The notes beneath the pieces are model-generated. The model had not been told where the DNA came from. It did no database searches and was given only the letters and a program-made list of their open reading frames with translations. From positions 1-14,694 of the forward strand of contig JANNMJ010000106.1 of NCBI GenBank assembly GCA_031397815.1: a stretch of 14,694 bases of DNA, given 5' to 3'. Position numbers and translations under genes: made by a program. This DNA comes from JANNMJ01 sp031397815. Its GTDB lineage: Bacteria; Bacteroidota; Bacteroidia; Cytophagales; Hymenobacteraceae. Positions 14,025-14,694 of the stretch are shown one piece after another; within the stretch, counting starts at the first letter, position 1; the number at the start of each line of letters is the position of its first letter.

Positions 14025-14627
14025 TTACTGCCCGCTCAGCACCCACAGCAGCAGAGGCCACGCCATCCGCACGCCGTGGAGGCGCATGTACGAGTCGAGG
14101 AATTTGAGGGCTTGCGCGATCTGGGTTTCGACGGTCTTGACCGACAGGTTCAGCTCACGCGCTATCTCGGCGTACGAGAGGCCTTGCTGACGGCTCATCA
14201 CGAACACCTGCCGCCGCTTGGGCGGGAGCTTTTCGAGGGCCATCAGATAAAGTTGCTCCAGCTCAGCATATTCCACGGCATTACCGGGAATGGCCTCTGA
14301 CGGGTCGGATTGCCGCACGCCGTGCTCGTATTTCTGGTGCTGGTGCTGCTGCCGAAGCTGGTTGAGAATGGCGTTATGCGCGACCGTAAACAGGTACCCT
14401 TTCAGCGACACATCGTCGCGGAGAGTGGCGCGGCGCTCCCAAATCTTCAGGAAACAATCCTGCACGATTTCCTCTGACGCGGCACGGTCGCGGAGGTACG
14501 TGTAGGAAAAACGGTAGAGCCGGGCGCTGTAATGCCGGAAAAGGGCATCAAATCCGCGGACATTATCCTGCTTCAGCAGGCGTAGCCAAGCCAGTTCATC
14601 TGTCTCGTGCTCACGTACGACTTTCAC
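14025..14627 (-). CDS. ECF RNA polymerase sigma factor (Bacteroidota expansion type)
   Basis: Extracytoplasmic-function sigma factor of 200 residues that probably directs transcription of the fecR-susCD genes. Region 2 covers about 20-92: FDALFRHYSARLYRFSYTYLRD (26-47), then EEIVQDCFLKIWERR (52-66) and LKGYLFTVAHNAILNQLR (75-92), the core- and -10-binding helices. Region 4 covers about 127-176: LMALEKLPPKRRQVFVMSRQQGLSYAEIARELNLSVKTVETQI, with the helix-turn-helix that reads the -35 element. A short hydrophobic tail (MAWPLLLWVLSGQ) ends the protein, common in this group. The start is GTG, preceded at 5-base spacing by AAGGGG (14638-14633), and an in-frame TGA lies just upstream, so the start is well fixed. 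A housekeeping-type promoter precedes it. The anti-sigma gene follows after 238 bp, with separate promoter signals. Confidence 0.95.
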   Translation of the reverse strand: MKVVREHETDELAWLRLLKQDNVRGFDALFRHYSARLYRFSYTYLRDRAASEEIVQDCFLKIWERRATLRDDVSLKGYLFTVAHNAILNQLRQQHQHQKYEHGVRQSDPSEAIPGNAVEYAELEQLYLMALEKLPPKRRQVFVMSRQQGLSYAEIARELNLSVKTVETQIAQALKFLDSYMRLHGVRMAWPLLLWVLSGQ

Positions 14628-14632
14628 TGGCG

Positions 14633-14638
14633 CCCCTT
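14633..14638 (-). promoter_or_regulatory. Shine-Dalgarno-like site fixing the sigma factor GTG start
   Basis: AAGGGG on the minus strand sits five bases before the GTG. Strong ribosome binding sites are uncommon in Bacteroidota; none this clear was noticed at the other starts in the window. It may compensate for the weaker GTG codon. Confidence 0.55.
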
Positions 14639-14649
14639 GGATATGTTGT

Positions 14650-14682
14650 CAAATTTACAGGAAAGTTGGCGATAAGTTTAAA
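14650..14682 (-). promoter_or_regulatory. Bacteroidota primary-sigma promoter of the ECF sigma gene
   Basis: TAAATTTG (14657-14650) matches the -7 box TAnnTTTG exactly. TTTA (14682-14679) stands 21 bases upstream in place of the -33 TTTG, at the expected 19-21 spacing. The predicted transcript starts close to the ribosome binding site, giving a leader of roughly 15-20 bases. This suggests that the sigma factor gene is transcribed by the primary sigma factor and not only by itself. Confidence 0.6.
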
Positions 14683-14694
14683 GATTTCTTAATC

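Overview
The window looks like part of a chromosome from a GC-rich member of the Bacteroidota, most likely a Cytophagales/Hymenobacteraceae-type organism. The phylum call rests on a SusC/SusD pair, an ECF sigma factor next to a FecR-type anti-sigma factor, a type IX secretion (T9SS) C-terminal sorting domain, and a TTTA-N21-TAAATTTG promoter of the Bacteroidetes class. The genus-level suggestion is only an impression from base composition and protein style.

All ten genes lie on the minus strand, so transcription runs from high to low coordinates. Together they form a polysaccharide utilisation locus (PUL) that most probably targets a beta-1,3-glucan (laminarin-like or mixed-linkage). Regulation comes first: ECF sigma factor (14025-14627) and FecR anti-sigma factor (12737-13786). 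Uptake follows: a SusC-type TonB receptor carrying an N-terminal STN signalling domain (9366-12740, start overlapping the fecR stop by 4 bp), the SusD lipoprotein (7821-9314), and a PKD-containing surface lipoprotein in the SusE/F position (6459-7727). Degradation and binding come next: a GH16 laminarinase-type lipoprotein (5434-6309), a CBM9-like secreted protein (4590-5396), and a T9SS-exported protein built from two copies of an unnamed beta-rich module (3060-4472). After a strong terminator come an FHS-family sugar/H+ symporter (1574-2848) and a clan GH-A glycosidase with an Ig-like C-terminal domain (14-1315).

Inferred working model: glucan binding by SusC/SusD is sensed through the STN domain, FecR releases or activates the sigma factor, and fecR-susC-susD transcription rises. 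The surface lipoprotein and T9SS protein hold the glucan, the GH16 lipoprotein cuts it, SusCD import the oligosaccharides, the GH-A enzyme may trim them, and the symporter takes sugar across the inner membrane.

The intergenic regions are informative: a Rho-independent terminator sits between susD and the PKD lipoprotein gene (probable read-through attenuator), another follows the T9SS gene, an ECF-type promoter candidate and two adjacent perfect palindromes precede fecR, and palindromic repeats fill two gaps. No intergenic stretch exceeds 300 bases; the longest (1316-1573, 258 bases) holds a palindromic repeat cluster. No RNA genes, insertion sequences, CRISPR arrays or attachment sites were seen. 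The locus is a recognisable type of PUL rather than a new kind of system; the least-described parts are the duplicated modules in the T9SS protein and in the surface lipoprotein.
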